The notes beneath the pieces were generated by a model, which saw only the letters and a program-made list of their open reading frames with translations, was not told where the DNA came from and made no database searches. A DNA stretch of 64,000 nt, from contig NZ_LGSZ01000059.1 in NCBI RefSeq assembly GCF_001298265.1, positions 1 through 64,000 of the forward strand, given 5' to 3'. This DNA comes from Allobosea vaviloviae (GTDB lineage: Bacteria; Pseudomonadota; Alphaproteobacteria; Rhizobiales; Beijerinckiaceae). This document shows, in pieces, positions 45,180-54,030 of the stretch. Within the stretch, counting starts at the first letter, position 1. Each line of letters opens with the position of its first letter. The position numbers and the translations under genes are program-made.

Positions 45180-45665
45180 ATGACCCATCATACCGACCAG
45201 GACCGCGTCTGGGACCTCATCGACGACATCAAGTTCACGATGCTCGTCACCCATGACGGCGAAGGCGACGAGCTGCGCGCCCGGCCGATGCACGCCCACG
45301 GCAAACGCGAGGAGGACGCCATCTACTTCCTCACCGATCGTCGCCACCACAAGGACGATGAGATCAACGTGAACGACAATGTCTGCCTGGCCTTCGCCGA
45401 CAACAGCGGCATGCGCTACGTCTCGGTGACGGGCACAGCCACCGTTCTCGACGATCGCGCGAAGGTCGAGCAGATCTGGGACCCCAGCAACAAGGCGTTC
45501 TGGGACAGCAAGGACGATCCCAATATCCGCGTCCTGCGCGTCAGGCCGTCAGCCGCGGAGTTCTGGGCGGGTGCCGGGAAGATCGTCACCACGGTGAAAA
45601 TGGCAGCCGCTGCGCTGACCGGCACCAAGCCTGATCTCGGGACAAACCGGAAGGTCGCGCTCTGA
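45180..45665 (+). CDS. Pyridoxamine 5'-phosphate oxidase-like (general stress protein 26) family
   Basis: A 161-residue split-barrel flavin-binding protein. WDLIDDIKFTMLVTHDGEGD, LRARPMHAHGKREEDAIYFL and KDDEINVNDNVCLAFADNSG are typical of the general stress protein 26 branch of the PNPOx-like superfamily, with FWDSKDDPNIRVLRV near the end. FMN or F420-like cofactor binding is expected; the reaction is unknown. AGGAG precedes ATG 45180. Translationally coupled to a small downstream gene (TGATGA overlap). Confidence 0.9.
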   Translation: MTHHTDQDRVWDLIDDIKFTMLVTHDGEGDELRARPMHAHGKREEDAIYFLTDRRHHKDDEINVNDNVCLAFADNSGMRYVSVTGTATVLDDRAKVEQIWDPSNKAFWDSKDDPNIRVLRVRPSAAEFWAGAGKIVTTVKMAAAALTGTKPDLGTNRKVAL

Positions 45666-45907
45666 TGAACCTGCTCGTTCATGTCGTCGGCGCCTGGATC
45701 GCCTCGGAGGCCGCTTCCGGCCGCTATCCGCGGCCCGTCGCCGTTGGGCTCTCGATGTTGGTGTCGCGCCTCGGCGCGCCGACAGCGGCGATGACCATGC
45801 TGGCCTTCGCGTTCAAGCGTCTGAACGATGCGGGGGCGTTCGAAAGACTGGCGCCATCGCCGACGACCAGGCGGTCTGCGACGGCAAAACGGGTCCAGCG
45901 CCGCTGA
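45665..45907 (+). CDS. Small hypothetical protein
   Basis: An 80-residue protein whose ATG overlaps the stop of the PNPOx-like gene by one base, suggesting coupled translation. The first 50 residues are moderately hydrophobic (VVGAWIASEAASGRYPRPVA, LGAPTAAMTMLAFAFKRLND) and the tail is basic. No family recognised; it might be a membrane-associated accessory of the upstream protein. Confidence 0.6.
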   Translation: MNLLVHVVGAWIASEAASGRYPRPVAVGLSMLVSRLGAPTAAMTMLAFAFKRLNDAGAFERLAPSPTTRRSATAKRVQRR

Positions 45908-45936
45908 ACGCCGTCGTTCGTTGCTGCGAGGTGGGC

Positions 45937-46533
45937 CTAGTGGCGCCCGCCTCTGGCGACGCGTTCGATCTCGGCCCGAACCAGCCGCTCGACCATGGTC
46001 GGCAGGTTGTCGTCGAGCCAGGATTTGAGCATCGGCTTCAGCATGTCCATGACCAGATCCTCGAGCGTGCGCGCGTTGTTGGTCAAAACCGTATGAGCGA
46101 GATCGCCAAAGGCGCTGGTGACGGCCGAACTGGTCTGAGCCGACAGCAGTTGCGCCATGTCGAACGGCGGCGGGCTCGCGGGCCGTTCCGGTGCGATGAA
46201 TACCGGAGGCTCATAGGGTTCCGGCTCGGGAATGGGCTGAGGTGCAGCCGCGACGGGCTCCGGCGGCGGCGGTTCTAGAAAATCGATGTCGCCGTCATCG
46301 GACTCGGCCATCTCGGGCGCAGGTGGCAGGACGAGCGCAGCTTCGGCGCCGAGATCGAGCACATCCTCGTCGATCTCTGCAACCGGCTCGGGCGAAGGCT
46401 CGACGGCGACCGGCGCGGCCTCGACCTCCGCTGGCGCCTCGGCAGGCTTGACCTCGTCATCCGCGATGATCCGCCGGATGGAGGCAAGAATTTCCTCCAT
46501 CGACGGTTCGTTGGGCTTCGGTTGCGCGCTCAT
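45937..46533 (-). CDS. popZ: Polar organizing protein PopZ-like (DUF2497)
   Basis: A 198-residue protein with the PopZ plan. A short conserved N-terminal helix (EPSMEEILASIRRIIADDE) recruits client proteins. A long Pro/Glu/Ala-rich disordered linker follows, then a C-terminal helical oligomerisation region (TLEDLVMDMLKPMLKSWLDD, NLPTMVERLVRAEIERVARG). PopZ assembles a pole-localised condensate that anchors the parS/ParB centromere in alphaproteobacteria. ATG 46531-46533 gives the family start MSAQPKP. Encoded upstream of tolC on the same strand, 204 bases apart from its start codon side. Confidence 0.92.
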   Translation of the reverse strand: MSAQPKPNEPSMEEILASIRRIIADDEVKPAEAPAEVEAAPVAVEPSPEPVAEIDEDVLDLGAEAALVLPPAPEMAESDDGDIDFLEPPPPEPVAAAPQPIPEPEPYEPPVFIAPERPASPPPFDMAQLLSAQTSSAVTSAFGDLAHTVLTNNARTLEDLVMDMLKPMLKSWLDDNLPTMVERLVRAEIERVARGGRH

Positions 46534-46745
46534 CAGGATCCGGACCACTCGACACCGGGCGTATCGACAGAATCAGCGCCGCCCGATCATCGAGTATTTC
46601 ACGCAAGGCCTAGCAGGCAAGGCGCCATGTCTTTCCGCCCACAGGGAAATCCGGCCTGTTGCGCGAATGTCGATTCGGCCGGGGCCGTGAGCGCCGCAGA
46701 GGCCCAAGGAAACCGGGACCAGGCTCGATTGCCGCGTTGCGAGGC

Positions 46746-48158
46746 TCAGCGGCCGTCGGGCGTCTGCGTGCCCCAGAGCAGGCCCTTGACCTGATCGTAG
46801 TGCTTGCGGGAATCGTAGACCTCGGCCTTCAGCTTGAGCGTTTCCGCCGAGAGCCGGCCGACCGCGGACAGCACGGCATAGGACGCGACGACCCGATCGC
46901 GCTGCGCCGTCACCAGGGTCGCGCGTGCGCTGACGAGTTCCTGCTGCGCGTTCAGCACGTCCAGCGTCGTGCGCTGTCCGACCTTGGCCTCTTCACGCAC
47001 ACCCGAGAGAGCGGTCTCGGCCGCCTGAACCTGGGCCTGCGCGGCGACGATCTGGGCCTTGGCCGCCTCGTGGCCGCCCCAGGCCGAGACCACTGCGGCA
47101 CGCACCGTGTCGCGCTGCGTATCGACCTCGATCCGGCGCTGGCCTGCCGTCTCCTTGGCCTGCCGCGTGCGCGAATACACCTGTCCGCCTTCATAGATCG
47201 GGACCGTCAGCGTGCCGACCACGCTGGCGGAGGTTCGGTTGTCGCCGAATGTCGACGCGTCGTAGCGCTGCTGCACCAGCCCCCTAACGCCCAGCACCGG
47301 GTACAGATCGGCCTCACTGACCTTGACCTGAAGTTCGGCCGCATCGACGCCGTGCAACGAGGCGATGATCGCGGGGTGGCCCGAAAGGGCAGCATTGAGC
47401 GCGGCCGGCAACGTCTTGGGCATGAAGTTTTCGACGGGGCGGCCGGGCGCCAGCTGCTTGGGTTCGACGCCGACATTCTGGCGGTAGCGCGCGATCGAGG
47501 TTTTCAGGTTGGATTCCGCCAGGATCGCCTGCGACTGCGACTGCGACAGGCGCGCCTCCGCCTGCGCGACGTCGGTGCGCGTCACCTCTCCGACCTGAAA
47601 ACGATCGCGCGTCTGGCGCAACTGCTCCTCGAGCACCTCGACGTTGTTGCGGTTGAGGCTCAGGATCGCCGTATCGCGCAGCACGTTCATGTAGGCGGTC
47701 GCGGCATCCAACAGGACGTTTTGCTCGGTGTTGCGCAAGGTGGCGCGGGCACCGAGCACCTGCGACTCGGCCTGACCGACGGAGTTACGCGTCTTGCCGC
47801 CGTCGAAGATGTTCTGATCGATCTGTACGCCGACACCACGCGGTCCCAGCCGCGAGGTCACGCCGACGGTTCCGGGGATATTCGAATCGGTGATGCTGGC
47901 CCCTATATCGGCCGAGGCTGTGATGCGTGGGCGATAGCCCGACAGCGCCTGCGGCACGTTTTCGTTGGTGGCACGCACCGAGGCGCGCTGCGCATTCAGC
48001 GTCGGATTGCCGGCATAGGCACGCGCCAGCGCCGCATCCATCGTCTGCGCCATGGCAGCCGGCGAGACGCCCGATGCGAGCACCAACCCCAGCGCTGCCG
48101 CGAACCCGAGGCTGGCGATCGTCTTGGAATGATTCCGTCGTGTCACTGGACGCCTCAT
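46746..48158 (-). CDS. tolC: TolC-family outer-membrane efflux protein
   Basis: A 470-residue trimeric outer-membrane channel subunit. The signal peptide (IASLGFAAALGLVLASGVSP, cleavage near AMAQ) is followed by two structural repeats of paired helices and beta-strands: ALARAYAGNPTLNAQRASVR, QNIFDGGKTRNSVGQAESQV and, in the second repeat, LTVPIYEGGQVYSRTRQAKE, LSGVREEAKVGQRTTLDVLN, AQQELVSARATLVTAQRDRV. It links inner-membrane pumps or type I secretion systems to the exterior. No pump gene is adjacent. ATG 48156-48158 is preferred to 48183-48185. Confidence 0.94.
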   Translation of the reverse strand: MRRPVTRRNHSKTIASLGFAAALGLVLASGVSPAAMAQTMDAALARAYAGNPTLNAQRASVRATNENVPQALSGYRPRITASADIGASITDSNIPGTVGVTSRLGPRGVGVQIDQNIFDGGKTRNSVGQAESQVLGARATLRNTEQNVLLDAATAYMNVLRDTAILSLNRNNVEVLEEQLRQTRDRFQVGEVTRTDVAQAEARLSQSQSQAILAESNLKTSIARYRQNVGVEPKQLAPGRPVENFMPKTLPAALNAALSGHPAIIASLHGVDAAELQVKVSEADLYPVLGVRGLVQQRYDASTFGDNRTSASVVGTLTVPIYEGGQVYSRTRQAKETAGQRRIEVDTQRDTVRAAVVSAWGGHEAAKAQIVAAQAQVQAAETALSGVREEAKVGQRTTLDVLNAQQELVSARATLVTAQRDRVVASYAVLSAVGRLSAETLKLKAEVYDSRKHYDQVKGLLWGTQTPDGR

Positions 48159-48306
48159 GTGCGGACTCGAGTCGCGCCCAGGCATCGCCCCAGCCTCGGC
48201 ATACTAACAAAGTGTTACATAGCCTGCCCGATCGCACGCGCCAACGGAGCCGGAGGAGGACGGGCTGTTGAATTTCGCAGTGCCGCAAAAATGCGACACC
48301 CCGGCG

Positions 48307-48945
48307 TCAGAAAACGAAGGCGGGCGCCTTGCGGAATTCGGCCAGAACAGGCGCAGCGGCATCGAACACCGGGCGTCCCGAGACCTTTCCGGACGATTTC
48401 TGGTAGAGTTTGACGCGCGCGGAGCGTCCGAGGCCCTCGACCGCGATCAGCCGGCCACCTTCGCGCAGCAGTGGAAAAAGCGTCTCGGGGATAGTCTCGC
48501 AAGCGCCGCTGACCAGAACCGCGTCGAAGGTTTCGTCGCCGGGGCGCGTGGCGGAGGCGCTCGCGCTCGACACCGTCTGGCGCAAGGCGGACTGCGCAAG
48601 CGCCAAAGCGTCCGTGTCGGGCTCCCAGAGCGTGGCCTGCGCGCCCATGCGCGCCATCAGGGCCGCGCCATAGCCGCTGCCGCCGCCATATTCGAGAGCC
48701 TGCTCGCCCGGTTGCAGGTCCAGCGTCTGGATCATGCGGGCGATCACCATCGGCGTCATCAATGCGCGGCCGGTCCCCGGGAGAGCCACCGGCTGGTCGA
48801 GATAGGCCAGGTGCGACAGCGAGGTCGGCAGGAATGCCTCGCGCGGAACCTCGTCGGCGGCGGCCAGGACGGCGCGATCCGTCACGTCATAGGTGCGCAT
48901 CTGGCAGTCGACCATCATGCGGCGCAGCCCGGCGAAACTCTCCAT
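48307..48945 (-). CDS. pcm: Protein-L-isoaspartate O-methyltransferase
   Basis: A 212-residue SAM-dependent methyltransferase of the PIMT family that methylates L-isoaspartyl residues to start repair of aged proteins. Motifs: RRMMVDCQMRTYDVTDRAVL, VPREAFLPTSLSHLAYLDQP, TPMVIARMIQTLDLQPGEQA, the SAM loop LEYGGGSGYGAALMARMGAQ and FDAVLVSGACETIPETLFPL. This variant begins with the (MV)DCQ(M)RTY pattern of the alphaproteobacterial group encoded next to tolC; substrate specificity there is not proven. GGAG 10 bases upstream supports ATG 48943-48945. Confidence 0.92.
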   Translation of the reverse strand: MESFAGLRRMMVDCQMRTYDVTDRAVLAAADEVPREAFLPTSLSHLAYLDQPVALPGTGRALMTPMVIARMIQTLDLQPGEQALEYGGGSGYGAALMARMGAQATLWEPDTDALALAQSALRQTVSSASASATRPGDETFDAVLVSGACETIPETLFPLLREGGRLIAVEGLGRSARVKLYQKSSGKVSGRPVFDAAAPVLAEFRKAPAFVF

Positions 48946-49175
48946 GTCCCGAAATCTCCGTCTGCGGCAGCGATGAGCCCGGCGACCGACCTTGCCGGGG
49001 ACTACCCGGTGGCGTTGGCGCCTGTCCGTGCTTTCTGTTCGAGCGCGCGGCAAAAGGCAAGACATCGCGGCCCGGGCGCAACCGCCGATGCGGGACGGCC
49101 ACGCGGCCGCCCGATCAAGGGGGCCGCCCCATGATGGGAAATGGCACCTGGCCCGCGCCGAATGCTGGAAAAATC

Positions 49176-49249
49176 TGGAGGCCTCGCCCGGAATCGAACC
49201 GGGGTGCAAGGATTTGCAGTCCTCTGCGTAACCACTCCGCCACGAGGCC
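49176..49249 (-). tRNA. tRNA-Cys (GCA)
   Basis: On the minus strand the acceptor GGCCTCG pairs with CGAGGCC, followed by T and encoded CCA. The anticodon stem GAGGA/TCCTT surrounds loop CTGCAAA, so the anticodon is GCA (Cys). The T-arm is CCCGGTTCGATTCCGGG. A canonical cloverleaf. Confidence 0.96.
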
Positions 49250-49416
49250 TTCCGCGGGACGCCGCCGCAGCGAAATCCCGAAGGCCGCCTATAACCACAT
49301 GCGGAGGTTCGCTGCAACAGCCAAGCGTGGCCGGTCCTCCCCCCGCCACGCAATCGCGCCCATCGGACGGAAAGGGGTTGCGCAGCCGCGGAGCCGTCGC
49401 TATACGCCAGCACCGA

Positions 49417-49491
49417 TCCCGGATAGCTCAGCGGTAGAGCAATCGACTGTTAATCGATTGGTCGCAGGTTCGAATCCTGCTCCGGGAGCCA
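49417..49491 (+). tRNA. tRNA-Asn (GTT)
   Basis: TCCCGGATAGCTCAGCGGTA opens the cloverleaf. The anticodon stem ATCGA/TCGAT holds loop CTGTTAA, so the anticodon is GTT (Asn). The T-arm is CGCAGGTTCGAATCCTGC and CCA is encoded at 49489-49491. A hairpin with T-run follows at 49502. Confidence 0.97.
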
Positions 49492-49501
49492 GTCATTTCG
49501 A

Positions 49502-49534
49502 GGGCCTGAGCGATAGCATCGCCCGGGCCCTTTT
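49502..49534 (+). terminator. Rho-independent terminator after tRNA-Asn
   Basis: GGGCC-TGA-GCGAT and ATCGC-CCG-GGCCC form a GC-rich stem around AGC, immediately followed by TTTTGGTTTT on the plus strand. It starts 11 bases after the tRNA end. Confidence 0.8.
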
Positions 49535-49643
49535 GGTTTTCGGTGGTCTTTTTGATTTTCGGTGATCTTGCCGCCATCCGGGAGCCCCTTGCCCGCGCTG
49601 GTCGTGGCAAAAGTCTTTACGGGACTGCTTTACCGTTCGGATC

Positions 49644-50225
49644 ATGAGTAACACAGCCAGATTCGCAGCGGCGATGGTCCTGGTCGCAGCCGGCCTCGCC
49701 GGCGCCTGCGCGTCGCGCCCGACTGACAGCGCCGTCGATTCGCGGCCCGTTGTGCAGCGCGCCAGCCTCGATCCAACTCGGCTCGAACTCGCCCCGCTCG
49801 ACTACACGCGATTCTGCCTGCGTCATGCCGCCGATTGCGAATTGGGCGTGCCCGACGCCGTGATCGAGATGACGCCGGAGCTCGAATCCGCGATCGAGCA
49901 GATCAATCGCGGCGTCAATCAGCGGATCAGATCCGTGAAGGCAACGACCGATTGGCGGATCGACCCCGAAACGGGGAATTGCAACGACTATGTCGTGACC
50001 AAGCGGCACGAACTCCTGGCGCTGGGGCTGCCGGCCTCGGCCCTGCTCATCGCCGTCGCGAGGACGCCTGCCGGCGAAGGGCATCTGCTGCTGCTCGTCA
50101 GATCCGATCGTGGCGATCTGGTGCTGGACAATCTAAGCCCCGAGATCCGGCGCCGGGCAGAGACCCGCTATGCCTGGGTCAAGCGCCAGTCGGCCCGCGA
50201 CGCCTCGCTTTGGGAACGCATGTAG
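49644..50225 (+). CDS. Bacterial transglutaminase-like cysteine proteinase (BTLCP) family
   Basis: A 193-residue exported protein. The N-terminal signal (ARFAAAMVLVAAGLAGACAS) ends near a Cys but lacks a clean lipobox. The BTLCP core has the catalytic Cys in PETGNCNDYVVTKRHELLAL, His in GEGHLLLLVRSDRGDLVLDN and Asp in the latter. TRYAWVKRQSARDASLWERM near the end is also typical. This pfam06035 family includes LapG, which cleaves surface adhesins, but here no LapD-like partner is adjacent, so the target is open. ATG 49644 follows an A/T-rich leader downstream of tRNA-Asn. Confidence 0.9.
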   Translation: MSNTARFAAAMVLVAAGLAGACASRPTDSAVDSRPVVQRASLDPTRLELAPLDYTRFCLRHAADCELGVPDAVIEMTPELESAIEQINRGVNQRIRSVKATTDWRIDPETGNCNDYVVTKRHELLALGLPASALLIAVARTPAGEGHLLLLVRSDRGDLVLDNLSPEIRRRAETRYAWVKRQSARDASLWERM

Positions 50226-50349
50226 GTCCCAGGCCCGCGCCGATCCCCATTCGCGCCCCGGGATGAACGGCAGCGAACTTTTCGCTTCATGCGCGGTTGT
50301 CCTGCGATGGCGTTGGATGGACCGATACCGTCAACCCAAGGAGATCGAT

Positions 50350-50631
50350 ATGCGCAGACTGATTCTCGCGGCGACACTGGCTCTCGGTCTCGGGGCAATC
50401 CCCGGCGCCGCGTCGGCGGCGCCCGCCTTCGCCGTCCCTACCGACATCGCTGCGCCCGCCGGCGCCGAGCTCGCCCAATATGGCTATGGCTACCGCCACC
50501 GCGGCTATCGTGCCGGCCCGCGCTACGGCTACCGGGGGCGCGGCTATGGACGCGGTTACGGCGGCCCGCCACCGCATGCGCGCGCCTATGGCCGGCGCTA
50601 TAATGATCGCCAATGGGATCGTCGCTGGTGA
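50350..50631 (+). CDS. Small secreted Gly/Tyr/Arg-rich protein
   Basis: A 93-residue protein with a signal peptide (RRLILAATLALGLGAIPGAA, cleavage after SAA) and a mature part that ends in repeats of Tyr-Gly-Tyr-Arg (QYGYGYRHRGYRAGPRYGYR, GRGYGRGYGG) plus a basic tail. AAGGAG 6 bases before ATG 50350 is a strong ribosome site. It shares the motif GPRYGYRG with the unrelated-position gene at 63782. Such GY-rich exported proteins are frequent in Rhizobiales and of unknown role. Followed by a strong terminator. Confidence 0.75.
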   Translation: MRRLILAATLALGLGAIPGAASAAPAFAVPTDIAAPAGAELAQYGYGYRHRGYRAGPRYGYRGRGYGRGYGGPPPHARAYGRRYNDRQWDRRW

Positions 50632-50642
50632 TCTGATGCTTC

Positions 50643-50672
50643 CGCCGCCGGGCTCGCGCCCGGCGGCGTTTT
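50643..50672 (+). terminator. Rho-independent terminator
   Basis: A perfect 11-bp stem, CGCCGCCGGGC (50643-50653) with GCCCGGCGGCG (50658-50668), loop TCGC, followed by TTTT at 50669-50672. It ends the GY-rich protein transcript 11 bases after its stop. Confidence 0.9.
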
Positions 50673-50786
50673 GATGTCTCTCGCCCGCACGTCCGCGCCG
50701 GGCGATCCGATGTCCGGCCTCCATCGTAATACCCGTTGCGCGCCCTATCCCAGGCGGCTCGCGTCACGGAGCATCACGCCAACCCA

Positions 50787-52253
50787 ATGCCGGCCTCATC
50801 GCTTCACTGGTTCCGGGACGACCTTCGCCTCGCCGACAACCCTGCCCTGTCGGCTGCCGTGGCGCATGGCCCGACGCTGTTCCTCTACATCCTCGACGAA
50901 GGCGGCTCCCGCCGCCCGCTCGGCGGCGCCAGCCGCTGGTGGCTGTCGCGCTCGCTTGCAGCGCTGGCATCGGCGCTCGAGGCGAAGGGCAGCGAACTCG
51001 TCCTGATGCGCGGCGATCCCGCAGCGATTCTGCCGCGCGTGGTCGAGACGAGCGGGGTCGACCTCGTCACCTGGAGCCGCCGCTACGATGCGCCATCGAT
51101 GGCGCTCGACAGCCGCCTCAAGGCCGATCTCACTGCGGCAGGCACCAGGGTCGAGAGCTTCAACGCGGCCTTGCTGAACGAGCCCTGGCAGGTCGCCACC
51201 AAGACCGGCGATCCGATGAAGGTGTTCACGCCCTATTGGCGCGCCGCGCGTGCCGTCGGCGAGCCTGCGGCACCTATGCCGGCGCCCCGGCGCATGGCCT
51301 CGCTGCCACTCCCTGCTGCCCTGGCTGCAATGGCGGTGTCTCACGCCGAGCTGGCGCTTGAGCCGACCAGGCCCGACTGGGCTGGAGGACTCCGCGAAAC
51401 CTGGACGCCAGGCGAGGCTGGCGCGGCGGCACGCCTGAGCGAATTCCTGGCGGGGCCCCTCGACGGCTATGGCGAGGGCCGCGACCGTCCCGACCGGGTC
51501 GCGACCTCGCGGCTGTCGCCGCATCTGCGCTTCGGCGAGATCGGCCCGCGCCAGATCTGGCACGCGACCCGCAGCGCCATCGAGAGCGGAGACGCCTCGG
51601 CGGGCTCTTCGGATGTCGAGAAATTCCTGTCGGAGGTCGGCTGGCGCGAGTTTTCCTATCACCTGCTGTTCTATAATCCCGATCTCGCGACGGAGAACTT
51701 CAACCGGCGTTTCGATGCCTTTCCCTGGCGGCGCGACGAGCCGGCGCTGGAGCGATGGCAGCGCGGGCTGACCGGATATCCGATCGTCGATGCGGGCTTG
51801 CGCGAACTCTGGACCACGGGCTGGATGCACAACCGCGTCCGGATGATCACGGCCTCCTTCCTGATCAAGCATCTGCTGATCGACTGGCGCCAGGGCGAGG
51901 ACTGGTTCTGGGACACGCTGGTCGATGCGGACCCGGCCAACAACGCCGCGGGCTGGCAATGGGTTGCCGGCTCCGGCGCCGATGCCTCGCCGTATTATCG
52001 CATCTTCAACCCGGTGACGCAGGGCCTGAAATTCGACACCGCGGGTCGCTATGTCCGCCGCTGGGTCCCGGAGATCGCAGGCCTCGACGACAGCCTGATC
52101 CATGAGCCGTGGAAGGCCGATGCGGGCGCGCTGCGTAGAGCCGGGATCGCATTGGGCGAGACCTATCCGCGGCCGATCGTCGACCTCGATTTAGGCCGAA
52201 AGCGGGCGCTCGATGCGTTGGCGATGACGCGCTCGGAAGACGCGCCCGGCTGA
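50787..52253 (+). CDS. Cryptochrome/photolyase family protein (deoxyribodipyrimidine photolyase)
   Basis: 488 residues with both photolyase domains. The N-terminal Rossmann-like antenna domain has SLHWFRDDLRLADNPALSAA and TLFLYILDEGG. The C-terminal helical FAD domain has TSRLSPHLRFGEIGPRQIWH, LSEVGWREFSYHLLFYNPDL, GLTGYPIVDAGLRELWTTGW, MHNRVRMITASFLIKHLLID and DWFWDTLVDADPANNAAGWQ with WVAGSGADASPYYRIFNP. This is the CPD class I photolyase pattern; it uses light to split pyrimidine dimers. ATG 50787 gives the family start; upstream in-frame sequence has no support. Confidence 0.94.
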   Translation: MPASSLHWFRDDLRLADNPALSAAVAHGPTLFLYILDEGGSRRPLGGASRWWLSRSLAALASALEAKGSELVLMRGDPAAILPRVVETSGVDLVTWSRRYDAPSMALDSRLKADLTAAGTRVESFNAALLNEPWQVATKTGDPMKVFTPYWRAARAVGEPAAPMPAPRRMASLPLPAALAAMAVSHAELALEPTRPDWAGGLRETWTPGEAGAAARLSEFLAGPLDGYGEGRDRPDRVATSRLSPHLRFGEIGPRQIWHATRSAIESGDASAGSSDVEKFLSEVGWREFSYHLLFYNPDLATENFNRRFDAFPWRRDEPALERWQRGLTGYPIVDAGLRELWTTGWMHNRVRMITASFLIKHLLIDWRQGEDWFWDTLVDADPANNAAGWQWVAGSGADASPYYRIFNPVTQGLKFDTAGRYVRRWVPEIAGLDDSLIHEPWKADAGALRRAGIALGETYPRPIVDLDLGRKRALDALAMTRSEDAPG

Positions 52254-52257
52254 ACCG

Positions 52258-53052
52258 TCACAACGATTTGGCTCCGGTCCGGCGCGCGCCGCGTGCGATC
52301 AGCCAGAAATACAGCGGATAGGGCAGCAGGTTCACAGCCTTCATCACCCAGGACAGCCGACGCGGGAAGGTGATCTCGAAGCCTCCCCTTTCGAAGCCGT
52401 CGACGATCCGGCGGGCAGCTTCGTCCTGGCTGATGATGAACGGCATCGGCAGGTCCTTCGGCCGCGTCATCGGCGTGTCGATCCAGCCGGGATTCACGAC
52501 CTGCACGCGAATGCCGTCCCGTTCGCACTGGAACTTCAGCGTCTCGCCGAGATGGATCGCCGCAGCCTTCGACACGCCATAGGCCGAGGAGGCCGGCAGG
52601 CCGCCATAGCCTGCGACCGAGGCATTGATCGCGACCTGGCCTCGCTTGCGCGGCGTCATGCGCGCGATCACGGCCGACAGCGCCCGCGCCGTTCCCGTGA
52701 GATTGACGGCGATGATCCGCTCGAAGACGGCCATGTCGAGCACGCCTGGGCTGTCTGGCGCGATGCCGGCATTGACGAAGGCCAGCGCAATCGGCCCGTG
52801 GACGCTTTCGATGGCATCGACCAGTGCCTTCATCGCTCCCGTCTCCGTGACATCCCCGGCATGGGCGACGACGCGGCCGGGTAGGCCTTCTGCACGGCGT
52901 GCGATCTCCTCGAGCTGGTCGAGCCTGCGGGCGGTGATCGCGACCGTCCAGCCGCGCTGCGCCAGTTCCAGCGCCACGGCCTCGCCGATGCCCGAGCTCG
53001 CCCCGGTGATCCAGGCGACGCCGTCACCGGGCTTCATGCGCGCCAATGTCAT
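52258..53052 (-). CDS. Short-chain dehydrogenase/reductase
   Basis: A 264-residue classical SDR. The cofactor loop is AWITGASSGIGEAVALELAQ, the NAG motif is LAFVNAGIAPDS, and the catalytic Ser-Tyr-Lys set is present in AINASVAGYGGLPASSAYGV followed by SKAAA. The C-terminus is hydrophobic (VMKAVNLLPYPLYFWLIARG), suggesting membrane association, as in lipid or retinol-like SDRs. ATG 53050-53052 follows GGGAGG. Convergent with the photolyase, separated by only 4 bases. The substrate is unknown. Confidence 0.93.
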   Translation of the reverse strand: MTLARMKPGDGVAWITGASSGIGEAVALELAQRGWTVAITARRLDQLEEIARRAEGLPGRVVAHAGDVTETGAMKALVDAIESVHGPIALAFVNAGIAPDSPGVLDMAVFERIIAVNLTGTARALSAVIARMTPRKRGQVAINASVAGYGGLPASSAYGVSKAAAIHLGETLKFQCERDGIRVQVVNPGWIDTPMTRPKDLPMPFIISQDEAARRIVDGFERGGFEITFPRRLSWVMKAVNLLPYPLYFWLIARGARRTGAKSL

Positions 53053-53262
53053 GGGACCTCCCGAGTTGCGGGGACCGCAGGGCCAGCCGCTCATCTTACT
53101 AAGGCGCGCATCCTCGCGGCGGAAGGGCCGGCGCAACAGGCCCGGCTCCATCGCCATGCAACGAAAGCGCTGTGGCGCCACCCGCCCGATCCGTGCAATC
53201 TCCACGGCCCTTGAGGGCGGCCCGCGTCGATGCGCCGGGCCGAGACAGCGAGCCGACGGACC

Positions 53263-53979
53263 ATGCCGACAGAATTGCTCTTTCGTGACGACGCCTATCT
53301 GACGGAAGCATCGGCCATCGTCGAAGCCGTGAACGAGCGCGGCGGCATCATCCTCGACCGCACGGTGCTCTACGCGACCGGCGGCGGACAGCCCGGCGAT
53401 GCCGGCATGCTGCGGCGCGCGGATGGCACCACGATTGCGATCGGCACCGCGATCTACGATCCGGAAGACAGGAGCCGCGTCATCCATGTCCCGCTCGAAG
53501 GGCAGGCGTCGCCCCAGCCGGGCGAGGCGGTGACGGTCCTGCTCGACTGGGAGCGGCGGCTGAAGCGCATGCGGATCCACACCGCGCTGCATCTGCTCAG
53601 CGTCGTCCTGTCCTATCCGGTGACCGGCGGCGCGATCGGCGATGGCGACGGTCGGCTCGATTTCGACATTCCCGAGGGCGGGCTCGACAAGGCCGAGATC
53701 GCCGACAAGCTCAATGCGCTCATTGCCCGCAACGCCGATGTCACCGAGAGCTGGATCACCGATGCCGAGCTCGACGCCAATCCCGGCCTCGTCAAGACGA
53801 TGTCGGTGAAGCCGCCGCGCGGCTCCGGCCGTGTCCGCCTGGTCGCGATCGGCGATATCGACTTGCAGCCCTGCGGCGGCACCCATGTCCGCAACACCGC
53901 CGAGATCGGCCTTGTCGCGGTCACCGATATCGAGAAAAAGGGCAAGCAGAACCGGCGCGTCCGGATCGCGCTCGGCTGA
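53263..53979 (+). CDS. alaX: Alanyl-tRNA editing protein (AlaX)
   Basis: A 238-residue stand-alone homologue of the AlaRS editing domain that deacylates Ser- or Gly-tRNA(Ala). The zinc site is present: HTALHLLSVV gives the HxxxH and LQPCGGTHVRNTAEIG the CxxxH. YATGGGQPGDAGMLRRADG and DFDIPEGGLDKAEIA are family segments. The length fits the AlaX-M type with an N-terminal glycine-rich beta-barrel (GGGQPGD) before the editing domain. ATG 53263 is the family start. Followed by sseA, 51 bases on. Confidence 0.93.
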   Translation: MPTELLFRDDAYLTEASAIVEAVNERGGIILDRTVLYATGGGQPGDAGMLRRADGTTIAIGTAIYDPEDRSRVIHVPLEGQASPQPGEAVTVLLDWERRLKRMRIHTALHLLSVVLSYPVTGGAIGDGDGRLDFDIPEGGLDKAEIADKLNALIARNADVTESWITDAELDANPGLVKTMSVKPPRGSGRVRLVAIGDIDLQPCGGTHVRNTAEIGLVAVTDIEKKGKQNRRVRIALG

Positions 53980-54030
53980 GACGGCAAGGGGCCGACGAGC
54001 CCCGCACGACAACACGAGGAATCGTTCGAC

